The translations under genes and the position numbers were made by a program. The notes under the pieces were generated by a model. That model had not been told where the DNA came from. It searched no databases and saw only the letters and a program-made list of their open reading frames with translations. A stretch of 64,000 nt of DNA from Numida meleagris (taxonomy: Eukaryota; Chordata; Aves; Galliformes; Numididae): positions 40,971,532-41,035,531 of the forward strand of contig NC_034410.1 of NCBI RefSeq assembly GCF_002078875.1. Reading direction: 5' to 3'. This document shows positions 62,510 through 64,000 of this stretch, in pieces; positions within the stretch are counted from its first letter, which is position 1; each line of letters opens with the position of its first letter.

Positions 62510-63012
62510 GCTTGCTCTAAAAGTAATACCTCCTATTTTTTTCCGTGGAAACTACAACAGATACAAAGAGCACAATGACACTTATTTGATAGAGCACATT
62601 CTCAGCTACAAGAAACCATTTTTCAGCAGTCACCACTAGCAGTGGATTTTCACCAGCGATGAACAAGATCCTGCATGGCATGTGCTTGACCCCATTGCCA
62701 CTGCTGAAACGCACCACCCACCGCCTTACCGTGCTCACATCCATTCTTTGGTCTCCAGGAACATTCAGCAATCACTGGTGAATGTCAGTGAGCGCTACAG
62801 TGGAGGAATTCAGTTCTTCCCCTTTGCTCCGTACGTGCTTCTGTGTCAGACGCCATTCTGTCAAACTGCCCCTCTGCTGCCATCTGTCACACGGCAGCAA
62901 CACCAAACAGAATACTCGTGGGAAGGTTCAGCCTCTACTGCCATGCCACCACCTGCCTCTGACATCATAGGCCAACACAATAAAATAGGAGGCATTACTT
63001 TTGGGGCAGCCC
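62510..63012 (-). mobile_element. Internally deleted mariner (Galluhop-like), intact ends
   Basis: 503 bp flanked by TA on both sides (62508-62509 and 63013-63014), the mariner target-site duplication. The terminal inverted repeats pair well: left 'aaaagtaatacctcctattt', right 'aaaataggaggcattactt'. On the minus strand the transposase N-terminal helix-turn-helix remnant reads 'DQRMDVSTVRRWVVRFSSG' (about 62750-62690). It is followed almost at once by the C-terminal remnant around 'EKWFLVAENVLYQI'. The catalytic core is absent, so it could only be mobilised in trans. Confidence 0.88.
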
Positions 63013-64000
63013 TAGTACATGGCCCATTGAATGCCATCAATCCCTATCACTGTGCTCAGTGCCACACAGCCATACCGTCTCTGGGTATGGTTTTGTTACG
63101 TCACAGTTAACTCACCAACTCTGAACTGCTCCAGTGGCAGAGCCCTCATTTTCCCAGAGCTGGGGATCAGCACTTAGGATTCTTTCAGCTGAGCACACAG
63201 GGGTCTTGAGCCCTGGCAGCACGCGTTGTCCTCCCGTGCTGGTTGAGATGGAGCCTGGCACACCCGGGATGCCTGGCCTCTCTCTAGAGCCACAAGGTAG
63301 CACTTGCATGGCTCTTTCCTGAGTCACCAGAGAGGCATCTGTTTAAGGATAGAGCTGTTACATGCACAGACAGATACAGACAGCAATGAGGCACTCTCAG
63401 GCAAAACTGGCAGAGCAGTGTGGAAGCATGGGCCAGCTCCACTGCTTACTGGCAGAGCTACTCCTCCCCTCAACCTGAAATGCTTTTCACAGTACCTTGA
63501 AAACAAACAAACGTGTTGATCTGCTCACTACATGTTAAGGCACAGAAGTTTTTAAGTGATGACCCTGGCAGCCCATGCCTGTATTTCAGCTTAGGCGTTG
63601 CAGTTGTTCTCAGTTCCATACTGACGTCCTTCATTTTAGACCAAGTGTTCAGGAGCAGATGTTTACCAGCCCCTGGCAACCCAAACACGGTGACATGGGA
63701 CTCGGTTGCACAGCATACACTGGGCAGCTCCTGGCTGCCTGCTACCTGTGACAGCATGCACTGAGACTGCACAGCATCTTGGGGCCTGGTTTTGGCTCTT
63801 ACATGGAGGCTGTGGGAAACAACAGCTTTGTCTTGAGCTACCCCCTTTCTGTGCACAAAGCCAGCAAGCCCCACTTACTTTTTTGGTTGTTTCTTTTTTT
63901 CCTGTTACCATTTTATACTGTAGAGAAGAACAGTTCTGGGCTAAGGCTGGATTAAAGGCATGTACTCTGCCCTGCTGAAACTTCAGCTCACATACTTTTT
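63013..64000. other. Flanking DNA, nothing recognised
   Basis: Moderately GC-rich sequence up to the window end. Open frames of up to 134 codons on the minus strand (63874-63470) contain a chance P-loop-like 'GLPGAGK' but no surrounding NTPase fold. I see no gene, repeat end or RNA here. Confidence 0.35.

Noticed and set aside
63470..63874. A P-loop-like 'GLPGAGK' in a minus-strand open frame
   Set aside because: An isolated motif with no Thr/Ser after the Lys and no surrounding NTPase elements; likely coincidence.

Overview
The window looks like avian, probably galliform, nuclear DNA. It is AT-rich and intron-dominated, with several CR1 LINE fragments on both strands, two deleted mariner-type elements of the kind described in chicken (Galluhop-like), and a solo endogenous-retrovirus LTR. 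I found no bacterial-style gene arrangement. The species assignment is an inference from the repeat content.

The one protein-coding gene I can recognise is ANO10 (anoctamin-10 / TMEM16K) on the + strand. A 117-nt phase-0 internal exon lies at 23700-23816. It encodes the end of the last membrane helix and the following C-terminal cytosolic helix. The last coding segment is only 36 nt (58818-58853), so a 35,001-nt intron separates the two. I recognise no other ANO10 exon, so 1-23699 is taken as the preceding intron, with a 100-N assembly gap at 17431-17530. The 3'UTR starts at 58854, and the first AATAAA after it is at 60631.

Layout: 0-4 kb holds a CR1 end and a broken minus-strand heat-shock-factor (HSF) family pseudogene. 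4-14 kb is intron with four CR1 fragments. 14.2-15.7 kb is a minus-strand zone of frame-switching open segments that looks like decayed coding sequence of unknown origin. 16.5-17.4 kb has a deleted mariner, a CR1 end and the gap. 23.7 kb is the ANO10 exon. 29.1-29.6 kb is a solo LTR with a perfect 5-bp target-site duplication, antisense to ANO10. 30-52 kb is mostly plain intron with a few candidate regulatory motifs (tandem AP-1 sites, X-box-like palindromes) and one CR1. 52.4-54.0 kb is a 1.5-kb CR1 with a mutated reverse transcriptase. 55.4-56.0 kb has an unexplained 201-codon minus-strand open frame. 58.8-60.7 kb is the ANO10 terminal exon. 60.7-64 kb is downstream flank with a second deleted mariner.

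There is no multi-gene system here. The interest lies in the architecture of the ANO10 3' end and in the retro-sequences and transposons lodged in its introns.
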